Source: Pholis gunnellus (taxonomy: Eukaryota; Chordata; Actinopteri; Perciformes; Pholidae). From it: a DNA stretch of 64,000 bases. The stretch spans positions 19,214,768-19,278,767 of the forward strand of contig OU342814.1 in assembly GCA_910591455.2 (NCBI GenBank). Direction: 5' to 3'. The translations under genes and the position numbers were made by a program. The notes beneath the pieces were generated by a model. The model saw only the letters and a list, made by a program, of their open reading frames with translations, was not told where the DNA came from and searched no databases. Numbering within the stretch: the stretch's first letter is position 1; every line of letters starts with the position of its first letter. Below are positions 1-14,400 of this stretch, in pieces.

Positions 1-2555
1 TGCTAGCTAGTCTGAATATCCTGTTGACGATGGCGTAGCAGCGAGCTAACTAGCTAGGTTTTTGAACAATCACACGGGCTGTCAGACATTTCTTAATGGC
101 GTAGAGTTAGGGAGTTAGGTTCTGAAGTAAACCTTGAATAAATATTATAAATAAAGTTAAAGCTTTGAACCCTTTGTTGTGTTTGGTTCTGTTCCTAAAA
201 CCGTACATGTGCTTGGATTTTAGTATTTGTAAAGTTTGGCAGTAAAGTAAGAAAAATTTGCAGGATCACTTAAGAAAATGACGACGAATGTAATAACATT
301 TCTGTCTATCTTTTAGCCTTATGCTTAATTTTGCGGCGCTGCTCTAAGCTGTTCTCTATTTCAGCAAGTCACTGGCTACTTGTTCGTCCGTTGTCTCGCT
401 TTCTTATTTTAGTTTGTGCCGTTTCCCACCACAGATCTATTGGCCCTTCAGCATTGAAGTGGTGGATTGTTGGTCCTTCAAGTGATGCCAACACGAGCTT
501 GTCCATCGTCTCTGCTTTCAGAGATGACCTCCAATCTGTCTTGATTCTGCTGAGACGGCTAAATCAAATGCAGCTGAAGAGACTTGGGTGCACGTTCTGC
601 TGTTTGCCTTCATTATCTTTACAAGTTAAAACGGGGTTGCCGCAACCAGAGCCCAAAAATGTGTTGCCAATTTCTCAAAATGGATTTCAAAGGCAATCTG
701 GCAACGCATACTGTCGAGCCCTGCGAGTACTTTTATGATTTTAAAACAAGAGAAGTATTCTTGTTATCAAATGTCATTTATTGCCGTCGGCAGTCTTGTC
801 GACCGCTTACTGTAGACAAACACTCACTTATTCTGAGACGTATTTGTACACAGACATCCTCTCTGTTTTTGAGCTTTCAAGGCCTTCATGTCGAGTGGCG
901 TTCCCGTTTACACCCAGAACCGCTCACCAGTCACATCGTATAATCACAGCCCCGAGTAGGAACCGAACATTGGCTTACCAAAATAACACGGCGTGTGCAT
1001 ACATTTCTGCAAGCACCTACTCTGTCCGTCCATGTGCCGAGTGAGCTAGAGTACACGTGAAGGGGAATTTGCAGCAGTTATGATGTAGAGTAGGTTCCCA
1101 TGCTGAAAGCATTTTTTATTTTTTTTTGTAGGCACTAGCAGCGTTGCTGTATTAAGGGGAAGCTGGAAGCTTGGTTCTTGTTTTCCATCGCTGAACTAGA
1201 GCATGTGCAAAAAATACAATAAATCCACCCTTAGAAGTCAAAAAATGGAAGTAGTTTGAATGTTTTAAAACGGTTTTCTTTCAGCAGTCAGACCTTTTTA
1301 TGATACAACATGTGGAAGGAAGTCCATTTTAAATGCACCACTGTTTATTGTAACAACCAGGTTGTAGCAAGTAAACACATTTAATTTTGAATCGTCTCTG
1401 CAAAAAACAAATCATCGAAGCCGCTCTGCAAGTTGAGTCCACCGAAGCCATTAAGTACATTAAACTTAATTGAAACCAGTAGATCAGAGTAGCTGGAACA
1501 ATCAGACTTCATCTGAATGACCTTATAGAGAGCAGTAATTGCATGGACTGAAATTGAATATAATGACGTGAGCGGAACCTTTCCAGTGTGAAGCAGAGCC
1601 CTGGGGTGGAGGGGTGTGGAGTGTGGAGGGTGGAGGGGTCGGGCTTCCCCAGCCCACCTGTCTCCACCTTTTGAGACGAGCAGCAGGATCAACCCGTCCA
1701 CTCGTTCAGCCTCAGGGGTTTGTTGTGAAAAGCACTCTAGCCGATAGATAACAGCGGCGAACAAAAGGAACCGGGTACTAATGGCTCGTTCTCTCCTCCT
1801 CCTCGTGTAAGAGATGATCCGTCCATCTGGCCCACAGGAGACCCCGGCTGCTGTCCTTTTCACTGGAGTCCAGTGTTGAGCCAAGAGCAACTGTTGTCAG
1901 GTCACATTTAATTAATTAGTAGTTCAACAATTAGCTTTATTTCACTTCTTTATTCATCACATTTGCACATAGCCAGGAACTGCGTGATGACTAATAGAAT
2001 TACTTTCACAGGGTCATTGTTAGTTCTCCATTATTCATTCTTTGTCAAGTTAAGAGCTCTTCTGTCTTTCTGCAGGGCAAAGTGAAAAAATAAAAATAGT
2101 TTGATATGTTAGTGTTCCAGCAGGTAATTAAACAATATCTACTTTCCCATTTGAGGGTATTTGACATTGTCATTCAGGCTTCTCTTTTAAAGAAAATAGT
2201 TATAACCTTATTTGCACACATGATTACAAACTCTAGATTTAAAGAAATCCAGAGTAGTCTAGCTTTGTCCACATTATGAGTTTCCCTTGTTGATTAAAAC
2301 CTAATTTGACCAGCTGACATCCATAGACGACCACTATTAAGATCAATTTGTTTTCCTCAGATAAAGTAAAGAGTATCAGAAGAAAGCCTTTAGTCATCTA
2401 TCTAATAAGCGACTGGAGGGATATTGAACCGCAGTGCGCAAATCCCCTTTTGTGTTCTTGTGGGTCTTTTATAATGCTGAACAGCAGGACCTTGCAGAGA
2501 TTCGGTTCATGGGGCTGTATAGTGATATCAGGTGTTTAGTGGTTTCTCTCTCGCT

Positions 2556-2677
<122 letters not shown>

Positions 2678-2918
2678 ATTAGATGTGAGAGAAAGAGGAA
2701 GAACGCTCCTTCCTATTGTTGGTGGCAATAACCTTTTCAAGTTCATAATCTCTGCAGGAGGGAAGTCCGCAGTGCCTTACCCAGGGGAGAGTGTGTGTGT
2801 GTACGTTTGTACATGTGTGTCAGCATGGGGAGAATAAACCCATCTCCTCGTTTCTATGGTAACACTCTATGTCTGCAGAATGGGTGTGATTCAGGCTTTC
2901 AGGGTTCAGGCATCATTT

Positions 2919-2920
<2 letters not shown>

Positions 2921-3011
<91 letters not shown>
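2921..3011. repeat. (CA)n microsatellite, about 91 bp
   Basis: Uninterrupted AC/CA dinucleotides, complementary in orientation to the TG array just upstream. Confidence 0.98.
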
Positions 3012-3013
<2 letters not shown>

Positions 3014-3283
3014 CAGAGTGGCAGTACAATTAGTCCCCTATTAAATCTGCGCCACTGCGGAAGTTGTGCTTGGGTGGATGGATGGGAAGGAGGTGTGTGT
3101 GTGTGTGTGTGTGTGTGTGTTGGGGAGGGCTAGTTTAACAGACAGGGCTCCTGTGTGACAGAAACACAGCAGCCTTGTAAACTTTCCACTGACACCACTT
3201 TAACACAAACTTACACACCTTCCTACTGTAAGAGCACATGCACTATTTATCTTACCACTTCTGGGCATGTATTGCATTTGCAG

Positions 3284-3285
<2 letters not shown>

Positions 3286-3324
<39 letters not shown>
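3286..3324. repeat. (TG)n microsatellite
   Basis: A short TG array. Another TG run of about 27 bp lies at 3093-3120. Both are in the presumed intron. Confidence 0.95.
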
Positions 3325-3327
<3 letters not shown>

Positions 3328-3845
3328 CCGTCATCTACCAAACTGATGGATCAGCAGAATATTATCTCAATTGTCAGCAGACTTCCATTCAGCCCACATC
3401 TAGCTTAAAACAATATGCAGGATGCAGACATCCAAATCATTTAGGCTTTTGTATCTCTGCCTCATAATGCTCTTTAAAAACATATTCTTTAGTATATATT
3501 TTTCTAAGTTTGATTTGAGGATGTCGGGGATTTCATTTCCAGAGGAAATGTTGGAACAGCCCTGTGAGGATGAGGCAGATCAATATTTTTGTGAAAGTAT
3601 GTTAATTTAACAGACCTGCAGAGCTAATTTGAAGACTGCATTGAGCCGCTCACATGAACATAAAGGCACGTGCCCGATACCACATCTCTGTTTTTACAAA
3701 ACATATTGAATGAGCGAATCCCATTGTGTTCGACAAGCTCTCCTTTTAACCAACGCCTCATTCTATCAGTCTGTCTAAATGTCTCCGTGGGATGCAAGAG
3801 GAGCTGTGAATCCTGCTGGAATCAATAATACAGCAATATAGAGTC

Positions 3846-3890
3846 GGGGTAGGGGGATGGGGATGGGGATGGGGATGGGGGGGGAAAGGG
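3846..3890 (+). repeat. G-rich GGGGAT repeat tract
   Basis: Successive GGGGAT units followed by a run of eight G and then AAAGGG. Four or more G runs with short loops suit a G-quadruplex on the plus strand, though folding is inferred. Confidence 0.8.
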
Positions 3891-6800
3891 AAGATGGTGA
3901 GAAGAGGAGGCAGCTCAGCGTTGCGTGCCTGGAGTGAGAAGTGTTGGAATCAAAGCTGCAGCTCTCTTTCTCTCCGTCTTCGTCTTCCCACTCCATTTCT
4001 CATTTATTCTCCATCATCACTCACTCCTCCTCACTATGTGAATGTCTTTTTTTTTTTTAAATATAAACGAGTGACTCTTCCCCCTTCCCCATGTGTGAAT
4101 TGGATATGGTTAGATAGTGACATATATATATATATATGACTGAGCCAAGGACGTTTCTGCTGCCACGGTCAGGCTTTCCATTTGAAAGCCGAGTGATGGA
4201 GTGTGTGCGTGCGCTCGCATGCCTGTCGGTGTTGGTAGCACATCACCGTGACATGATCAGTGTGGTGGCTGGTCTCCCTCCTGCAGCGTCCATCATGTTT
4301 TATGTATGAGAGCTAAGCCTTCGCCAGCTAATCCAAGAGGCATATTAGTCTACTGTAGTTTAGCTTTATTAGCCTGCAGCTAATCCTCAAAGCATGTTAT
4401 AACCCACCATCTTTCAGAAATACAGCCCTTTATGTACATGCACTATTTGACTGGCAAAATACTTACGGTGTTGTATTAGTAGTGCGTGCATCCATGCATC
4501 TCATCAATATAGCGCCACTAAATCAAAGTGGTTACCAATAAAACCAAAGCAAGCACTATATCCTTATATCTCCAGCTCCTGAAGCAGTCGGAGCATTATC
4601 GTTTGTAACTAGTGATTTAATATTCCTCTCCATATGGCGTCAAATATAGACATTGTGCTGCACAGTGCTCTGCAGTGCCTTGCTCTGCAGGAAAGACACA
4701 GTGGTGTTTGCACTCTGAACATCTATAAATAGTCTGCATTATTCCTATAGTGCTACAATCTGTGTTTTTACTCTTCTAAAGTCAGATACCGAACAAAGAC
4801 AAAAAATGAGAGGACGTTTTTTTTTCAGAAAGCTCTAAGCTAACTCTCGGGTATATCGGAGGAACACGGGCTGTAAGAGCGGTTCAATGGAAGGAAAGGG
4901 AGGAAAAGTGGTTTTTAAAAGGCAGAGTGTTGCAATAAGCTCATGACTCTGAACAGTACAGGTTATTCCATTGTAAACTCTTTAACTGATACCTGCACTA
5001 AAGCCCTTAATGTAATTTTCGCCTTGTCTTTGTGTTCAGTAACAGATACATTCTTTACTTCTTAGCAGTGTGAACTCTATGGTGGTATGTGAAGAGAAAA
5101 AAGATGACAGGGGGAAAAAAAAAGCCTGGCCTGAAATATCGTGCTTGCACGGCAAACACATGCTGCCATTGAAGGGGGGCAGGTGTGGGACAGGTGGTTG
5201 TGGAGGAGTGTGTGTGTGTGATTGTGTTTCTTCTCTGTGGTGACTCATCATTTTCTGCAATGCTGAAAGTACTGTTGGCAGTTTGCACAAGAGCAAGATG
5301 TTCAATCTGCTGGTGTCAAATCTCTTTTTCTCTGAAATGTATTTAAAACACAACTAGGGAGAAGTTCTAAAACCTTAGATATGAGAGTGACTCCAGGCTG
5401 CATAGTTTCCTTTTATGATGAAGCAGATTTTGGTTTCTTTGCCGTTTTTATAGCCTTGGCTGATTCCGCCCAAAGCGGCTGTCATGAGTTCTTCATGGTG
5501 GATTGGCTTCCAGGCACACCAAATGCTGCTCTGTGAGACACCAACTGTGGCCGTCTGAGCGCCGCTGATTATTCTGTCTGACGCTTGTTGAGTCAATCTG
5601 TCTCAGTCATCAGACAAAAAGACCGTTTGGTCGTTCCCGACTGGAACTGCCTGACACAGTATGACTCATCATTAGAGTCAGGGTCACCACATAATCTCAG
5701 ATTTGATGAATTATTTACTGTGTTTTTGGCATCACTGTATTTGTTGTTGTCGATGCATTTCTAAAACATTTGGTTAGTTTTTGCTTTTACTGGGAGAACA
5801 GATGATTTAAAGGCTGAGTCTATTTACAAGACCCAACATACCGGTAATTCACTTTATAAGATCTTAATCACATATCTGAAGAGGGAATAGTCTCATTTCT
5901 GTTCTGTTGGTTTGAAAATGGCTTTTTTTTTGTCAATGACCCTACATGACCTACACACCAGTGTAAACAGAGAGATGGACGGACGGGGCAAATGGGGTCA
6001 GTGTGCTGATATCACCATGACAGAGAAAACGTGACAACCATGCTCCTAATGTAATAACTGTGACTGACGATCAGTGCAGCTCAAACTTAGATCTTCACCT
6101 CATAGCAGCTGCTTCTGAATACATTTGGTGGGAATGTACTGAACTACAGAGAATTTAGTTTTTTTTATGTGAGGATACATTCATTCACCCGTTTGCTCAA
6201 ATGAAAATGTGGTAATGACTGTTTTTTCTTTTACCGCACACATTTCATGGATCCCACTTCATGAGTTCACTGCAACACCTTAACCAACAGTCATCAACTT
6301 AGATTTACACAGTACAGTATGATACGTAACATCTTTTTTATTTGTCACTCTGTGCTATCTGCAGGGGTCAGTCGCCTCTGCTGCAAGCCCCGATAAGGAG
6401 GTTAAATCTGAAGTTGTGTTTGCAACTGTGTTGAATAGATTTGCGTTGACATGAGGAACCAATGACACAGTTAGGTTCTTTAAACACATTATGTACAAAC
6501 ACATTTTTATGGGAGAAAAGAGGAACTGAAACATGGTGTAAAGGAAAAGGTCAAAGAGTGCAAATTTTACATTTTATTAAAACCATCACCAAGGATTTTA
6601 CAATTTATATTATTATATATATTTTTTTGTTATACAGTACATACATGCATATGGTTATATTGACTATATGGTTGTAAATATGTTAGGGGCTCGTCAACCT
6701 ATTCATTAATTTAAGGTAAAGATTAGAAACAGAAGATATATTGTTTGTAGATAAGTCCATGACAGTAAAACATATCCTATTAAGTACGGTGTCCTCCTTT

Positions 6801-7517
6801 TGACTTGGCATTAGCAATGGTAGCAGTGGTTTACCTTTCCTGCAACGTTCCTGCTTCTACAACGTGTATGTTTTGAGGTAGCTCAAACATGTCGGAGATA
6901 TTTTAGGTGTACAGTTTTGATTTCATTCGCTCTGTCAACTTAGCTGGTAGCTGCTTTCAATCATTCTCAAAAATAATCACAGTTGTGGCTCTATTTTTAA
7001 CCAATGAAAACCACCAAATGATGTCAGATTTCCTGCCCCGCTTTACCTCCACGATGAGGTGATGCAATATGTATAGGGCAGATGGTTATGGCGGTACTTG
7101 TATATGCCTCTTTGTCAAGACATCAGCAGTAACCTGCATAGAACTGTGGGTCTAATGAGTTCTGTCCACTTGATGGCAAAGAGCAGACATGAAATATTCA
7201 AGATAGGTGACCTTCATGTCCTTAAAGAAACCAGCCTTTCTTTTCAACACAACTGTGGTTTGGACTTTGTTTGCACTGCTCTAAAGTCAGGCTGTTGATG
7301 AGTGATCGCCTCCATCACCGGGTTTTATAATGTAGCGCCATAACAAACTGCTATTATGGTTGTTTTGAATGAATACACTTTGTCAATATAATGATTTAAA
7401 GACATGAATGCAAGTCATTTGTTGTTGCTAGTAGCTTGTTTGTGCAGCATTGCAGTGCCTATAATTTGATGATTTATTTCACTTAAACCAGAACATCAAA
7501 ATTAGGTGCCCAACCCT

Positions 7518-7875
<358 letters not shown>

Positions 7876-8350
7876 TTTAAACTTAAACCCCAGACTTGCC
7901 ACTCACTATTACCGTCTTTGATTGGAGGTGATTTTACAGTCGTTCAAATTGTCAAAGCCCTGAGGATTGTCATTATAGCGTTTGTATTATAGCGTTTTTA
8001 CTGTAGTGCCGAAACTTGTCTGAAATGGGGATGTGCAGAATAACGTCGGCTCTCTTGTGTGAAAAGCTGAATTATTTTTTTCATAGTGAGCTTTTATTTG
8101 GACTAACACGAATGGAAATACATTTATTTCAACAGTCAAACACAAACTATACCGTACGTGTCAATGGAAGATTGAAGCACACTCCAACACTTAAAACTCC
8201 TTATGTTAATAAGAATAATTAGATCAAGTTATTTGAGCTAGGTTAGAGTCGTGCAAATTGCATCTCTCCATTTTCATATCTGTAATTCTTTTTAAATGCT
8301 AAATATTGATCTCTCTTCCTGACTTCCTTTTTTATTTCTTTGTGTAACAG

Positions 8351-8420
8351 GAGACCCTCCAGCAGCTGGTGATGATGCCTTTGCCAAACGTGCTGGTTCT
8401 GGGCCGCAACCCTCTGTCTG
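8351..8420 (+). CDS. ccdc88a: ccdc88a window exon 1 (Hook-domain part)
   Basis: Preceded by AACAG and followed by GTAAGT; enters in phase 0 and leaves one base. It encodes ETLQQLVMMPLPNVLVLGRN, matching the Girdin Hook-type domain (human ETLQQLIMMSLPNVLIIGKN), which in HkRP proteins is linked to microtubule binding. This is the first exon recognised in the window. Confidence 0.92.
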
Positions 8421-11400
8421 GTAAGTGTCAGTGTGCTAAACAATACAACCACCATATTATAATACCTTCACCAATGCTCTACCGGTTTTAATTTGAGTGC
8501 TCTTGGCCTCTAAACATAATGAAAACAGAAACATATTCATATCGGCTTCAAGACATTCCTCTGGTTGAATCACTTGAGCAGCAAGCATGTGTACAGATCA
8601 CAAGGAGCACACATGCATTCTAATAAAACATCAGCAAACTTGCAACAATAGTCCTCTTTTAATTATCCATTGCTTTGAGGATTCAAGTGACTTTCTCTCT
8701 GGATGTAGATTTAATTTTCCAGCCACTTCCTTTCTTTGTTTCCCCATTAACACGATAATGAGCTGCCTATTGGACTGCCACTCATAACTCACGCTAATTA
8801 AATAATGGACTTGATGGCAGAATTAGAGACTTCACAGAAGTTAGTGAACAGTGCTGATTGTGTTGGACAGATGAATGGGTTGGTTTCAAGGACACATTGA
8901 CACTAGTCTTTTAAAACAAAGGCAAAATGAAAGTTTTTAAAACTGTTGGCAATGCTGTTTTCTTTGGGAACCACCTTCTAAGCCAAAATGACTTTTACGT
9001 GGTAACTTAAACATTATTGTTATAAAGTATTGTTTCTAACGAGGCGCATTTGGAGCATTCGACGATGGATTCTGACCTTGACTGCACGTGTTTCTCTGAG
9101 ACATGGTTGAAGGAGTCGTTTCAGTCTTTGGCCTTTATGCATACCATAAGAAGGGGATCATTCTCATGGATGACTTTAAAGAAATATTAGGGGAAGGAAA
9201 AAGCAGTATTACAAAGTTAACTTTTAAGACTGAGAAACATAATTATACTTGTGCCATTAGTCAAACCACAACCCAACACTTTGCCCTGGTTTAATGAAGC
9301 TCTGAGAAGACAAGAAGGCACGCTAACTCTGTGTACTTCTATCACCTGAAGTGTTAAATTAATTTAACCATTTTGCAGTAAAAGCTTCGACCTATGCTGA
9401 CCGCAGACATTTGATATGCCTGAGCAGCCTTGATGCAACAGTAGCGCAGTGTCAAGTGTTTGTGCTTCATGAAAACATGTTTGAGCAGCTTGACCTCTGC
9501 AGCCCCAACTGCTACTTGATATCCCAATGTGACCCCGATGAAGCCTGTGAGCTAAGAGATGAGATAAGATAACTTGTAGCAGGCCTTCGTATTAGATTGT
9601 GCTGTGCTGGCTGTGGAAATAAAAGGATTGTGTTGATGACTCTGTGATTGGAAAAAATGCTCCCAGCCTGATAACATCTATTACAGGCACGATAGCCCGA
9701 CACTGGGAAACTTTAGCTAAGACCACTACACCGTCATTGTATTTTTACTTTTTGGAAAAGTGTGTCCACACAAAGCTTCGTAGCCTTTGTGTACATCTCT
9801 GCAAATGTAATCATCAGCTCTTCACAGTGAATTGTTTCCAGGCTCAGCTGACGCAGCGTGTTGAAGGATATTCGTACCTGTTTTTTTTTTTAAGCTGATG
9901 AAATGGCTTCTAAATCCCCGTCCTCCCTCAGCTGCTTTTGTCACACTTTCACCACCACCATTGCTCCCCACAGGCATGAAGGGTAAATAAACGAACAATA
10001 AGAGGCTGCAGAGTGTACACTCGCATAGATGTGCGTCGTCGTGTTTGCTTGCGTTTCTTTTTCATGCGAGGATGATTTGGTTGTTGATTCCCCTTAGAGG
10101 TAAAACATCTGCCCTGCAAAAGGTTTGTGTTATTATAAGTAAGGCCATCATTATTGTGAAGCCAAGAGCAATTCTTTCATGAACAGAACTCCCAAAATAT
10201 TTTCAACTGTTTGAATTTCAAAGCAGCACATTTCTGAAGATCTACACCTTGAAAAACCCGATCTGCAGCCTTACAAAGAACTTAATTGAATACTGAAGTC
10301 GACCTAACTCAGACGAGAGCGGAGGGCAGCTCCGAGCAAGTGGACCGGAGCAGACAGAAAGCGTTGGACTGCATTCCTCAGGGTTTCTTTTGCCCTTTAC
10401 CCTCTAGCTTGTCAGATAATCAGTCAGTCAGTCAGACCAGTGGTGGCTGTAGAGTCTGACTCTCTGGCTCAGCGTCTGCCAGCTGAAAGCCATTGGCCAT
10501 GTGGCTTTTATTATGCTCTCATTAGGGGGCAGGGGACGACTCTGCGCCTGTGTGAGTGCGTGCACTTGTGTTCAATCGGTGGGTGGGGGAGGGGTGTGTT
10601 AAAACCTGTGAACAGTGGGAATGCACTGTCGTACCCCAAGGCTCTAATTTACCTTAGTCTGCCCATATGCATGCACAGTGAGATGCACAGACGCACACTA
10701 ACCTTGTGCATGCATGTCGTGTTTAGCGCATATGCTTGCATACACACACACACACACACACAGTGCCTCCTTTGTTTAGTCTATCTTAAAGCCTGTGAAT
10801 TTTCAGCAGCGATCTGGACTGATCTTCTGATAACGTAAAGTATTTCCCCTCAAAATATGTTTGGTTACTCTGTCCCGTAGCTGCTTCACACACGTCACTT
10901 GCAGTCATTTATGTTATCGTTATTTCATGAATTCAGTCTGCAGTGATTGACTACAAAAACATCATATCCTCACTCCACTACTTCAAGCCTAAATATGGCC
11001 AAACATGTGGATGGATCAAGAACATGGCTGTAGCTGAAAGCTCCTCCCAATGAGCAGAACAGTAGCAACAACAGGAAAGACAGCTGTAGACAGCTGACAG
11101 AAAGCATTAACCGAGGGGCTTGACGGTTATGTGTGTGTGCGCAAAGGGGAAACTTTTTCTAGCAGAAATAGCAGGCCTGATTTTTTTTTTTTTTTTTTCT
11201 GGACTAAACAGTGTTCCAAGTGTGTAGGCGAATGTTTGGTGTGTTTATGCAGTCTGTTTCCACAGTGTTGTGGTGTCTCGTGTCTCCATAGAAAAGAAAT
11301 GAATAGACTGAATTGTTTTTGTGTGTGTTTACGACTGAGAAGATGTACGCACTGGGTTGGCTTTAAAAGCTATGAGAATGGATAAGCAGAAGAAAATGCT

Positions 11401-14400
11401 AATTTGACTAAGATGCATTTTTGTGTTTTCATCATTTGCTTCTTTATGATGAGCCGGGTCAGTGCTGCTTGTGTAAAAGCAGACTGGGTTGTTCGGACAT
11501 TGTTTCTTATGTCACTTGACACTCTATCTTGTCTTATAAACCCATATGCCCCTGAAATAATCTGAAAATAGGGTTCAGCCAACTCCATCCACTGTTCCAG
11601 TGAGATGGGCTGAATATACTCTGGCAGGCTGTCAAAGCAATAACGGATTGCTTGTACCAGTTTCACCACTGAACTGCAAGTCATCGGGTCCTCAATGACT
11701 CTATTCATCATGGCAGAAGAGAGGCTTGTAGCAATTGATTGCACATGTAGGCAGCCGCACTTCTTTCTTCGTCTTATTCACATCCTCGCACACAGATTAA
11801 CAATGGCGTTGCAGGAAGAAGGGTTAGTCACTGTCCGTCTGACCTTTTGTCTCCTGCTCGGAGGATAAAGCAGGGGAGGAAGGAGAGGAGGCGAAAAAGG
11901 AAGCCTAGATGAGTGAACGCAAACACTCGGGAGGCGCAGATGATTTGTAACAATGTTGAAGGAAGGAAGGATGGGTGGATGCGTGTTGCAGAGAATAAAT
12001 GGATGGATGAAGCGAGGGAGAAAAGAGGAGGCTAGCAGAGAGATGGCAGCGCCTCCTTGAAGCCTCCTTGCTGCTAGAGGGAGATTTCTCTTTTCTATTT
12101 TCAACCTTGCCTCTTTGCCTCCCTCCTGCTCTCTTTCTCTCTCTGGGTGTCTCTATTTCTACATCCCTCCCATGTGTTTGTGTTGCTTGTGCTCTGTGGT
12201 TCTTTCCCTCTTTTGTCTCCTTTCCTTTCATCTCTCCCTCTTACCATTTCTCCCTCTTGTTCCCCCTCTCTAGCTGTATAAATTATTTATCCTATGAGGG
12301 TCCTTATCTTCCCTATGTTGCTTCAGTAGATTTGCTGAGCTAAATCCATTCCCCTGACCAGAATAGGTTCCTACAGCTCTAATAGTGCACCGTTAAGCCC
12401 CGCAGCTTTGAGAATTAAGTTTTATCTATCGTCATCCTTCTAGGCCCAAATTTGCTCTTATTCTCTTCAAAAGCCGAATATTTCTTCTCTTATCCCGAAT
12501 GCAGGTGCTGATTACGGGTTTTCTAGTACTGACTAAGCATAAAACGGTGACATCCTCTTGACTGATAGCACACTACCATTATAGCAGGAATGGAAATGAG
12601 GTTTAGGTGGATAGATGGCAAGGAACTCGAGTCTTCATTTGAGCTTTTCCATCAGTGTCCCAGTTAACACCCATAAAGCCGTGTCATTTATGTCTGGGTG
12701 CTACTTGGTACAATCAGTCCTCCGCAGTTGCAGTTATTTAATCAAGTTGGTTATGGCTGCAGCAGGAGTGACATCATCAAGGCTCAGGTGAACTACAAAC
12801 ACCGTTTCCTAGTCCGACGTTAAAGGTGGGTTTAAAAATCTGCTGTCGGAGAGAGGAATGAAACGTAATAATTTTTTAGAAATGGGGATACTAGTTTTAG
12901 ATTCAGCCATTCATAGTGTCGCCCTCGGTTGTACACACAAAACATGACAGAGGTAGTTGCGTAAGGAATGACGAAAGGAAGTGTCTGTCTGATTGTCAGC
13001 TTTAGAAAGTTTCAGAAGTTGCCGGACACATCCCTGACGTCTGAAAGATGTGAGAGGTGGTACAGACTAGTGCATGTTTTCTTTGTAATATATTTAGCTG
13101 TAATGTCCTACCCAAAGCTGGAAAGTTCCCCTTACACATAGAAAAACAAAATTCACCTTCTTTACTTGGCTGCAGTACAGAACGAATGTAATTTCAGCTG
13201 AATTTCCATGATGGACACATCCAAACATCATCCAGCCTTAATGGGTAAATCAACAGTGAAATAACCTACAGGGGAAAAAGGCTGCTGCAAAGCTTTAGTT
13301 TTCCACCAGCTGTAATGCAAAACAACCCGCTGTGACATCACCGACTGAACCAAAAGTACAAAGTGTATGTCTAGAGAGCAGCGCAGCAGCTTTCTTTCTC
13401 TTATCAGTGATAGTTTGTCCTTTTTCAACTGCTGGCTTGCGCCTTTGATCAAGGATTAATGGTCATGAGTAGAATATTGGTCTCGCATTTAAAAGATGAT
13501 CATTTAACGTAATACTTCATGACCACATCGAGGTCTAGATTGCTCAATAACACATTGGCTTGTGTGTCTCTATTGATTCAAGAAGAATGAGAGGATGGAG
13601 ATGTACTTGGTAGTCAGGAGGATTCTGTAAAGTTGAAGGATAGATTCTCTGTTGAGCTTTCCCAAAGGAACTGCTTGGTCGTCTACTTGCCGCTCTCTAA
13701 ATTGGTGCTTTACACAAACAATCTGACTCCTTTCTCCAGCGTTTGCGATAATGTTGAGAAGTAGCTTTATTCATCCGATTTGATTTTCATTTTAAATCAT
13801 TTGGAAAGTCCCCCAAATTGTAATCTCATAGAAAACACTTCCTGTATGCCTGCCATTTAGCTGATGATTGGCCCATTAAACTGAGCGGCAAACAGACCAC
13901 CCTAGACAAAAACCATGCTGTCACTAATCTGGATTTATTATTATTAGAGCCGCACAGTGTTTGCACTCACTACCCCCCGGGCCACATGATGAGCTAGTTT
14001 ATCACACACACGTACGCATGCATGCAAACAAACAAACGCACAAATGCACAAATGCAGTGCTCTAAAAGGGGAAACGCATAGTCCTGGTATCGACATAGAC
14101 TCACAAATTGCATGTATACCACACCACTTAGTCAGTGTAACACACACAGGCACCACCTGGTTTACTGTTGTTCAGGAGTAAATCCCCCAGATGAGCTCAG
14201 GCCTGTTGAGCAGGCTAGCAGCTGTTTGTTGGTTTCAGCCGTTTCTGACAATATGTCCTGACATGTGGAAGAGTACTGGGAGTTCATCCTGTCAGCGATC
14301 TACACTGTGGAAAACATTGTGGTACTGTTACTAGAGAGGGGGGGGTTTATTAGGGGGAATTGAAACAAACTAAGAATTTAGTTAATTGGTGTGTCCAAGT

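Noticed and set aside
331..738. 135-codon plus-strand open frame near the window start
   Set aside because: No recognisable domain, no splice context, and overlapping frames of similar length; consistent with chance.
1381..1890. 169-codon minus-strand open frame
   Set aside because: The longest frame outside the known genes, but part is built on a repetitive GGAGGGGTGTGGAG-type stretch and the protein has no recognisable features.
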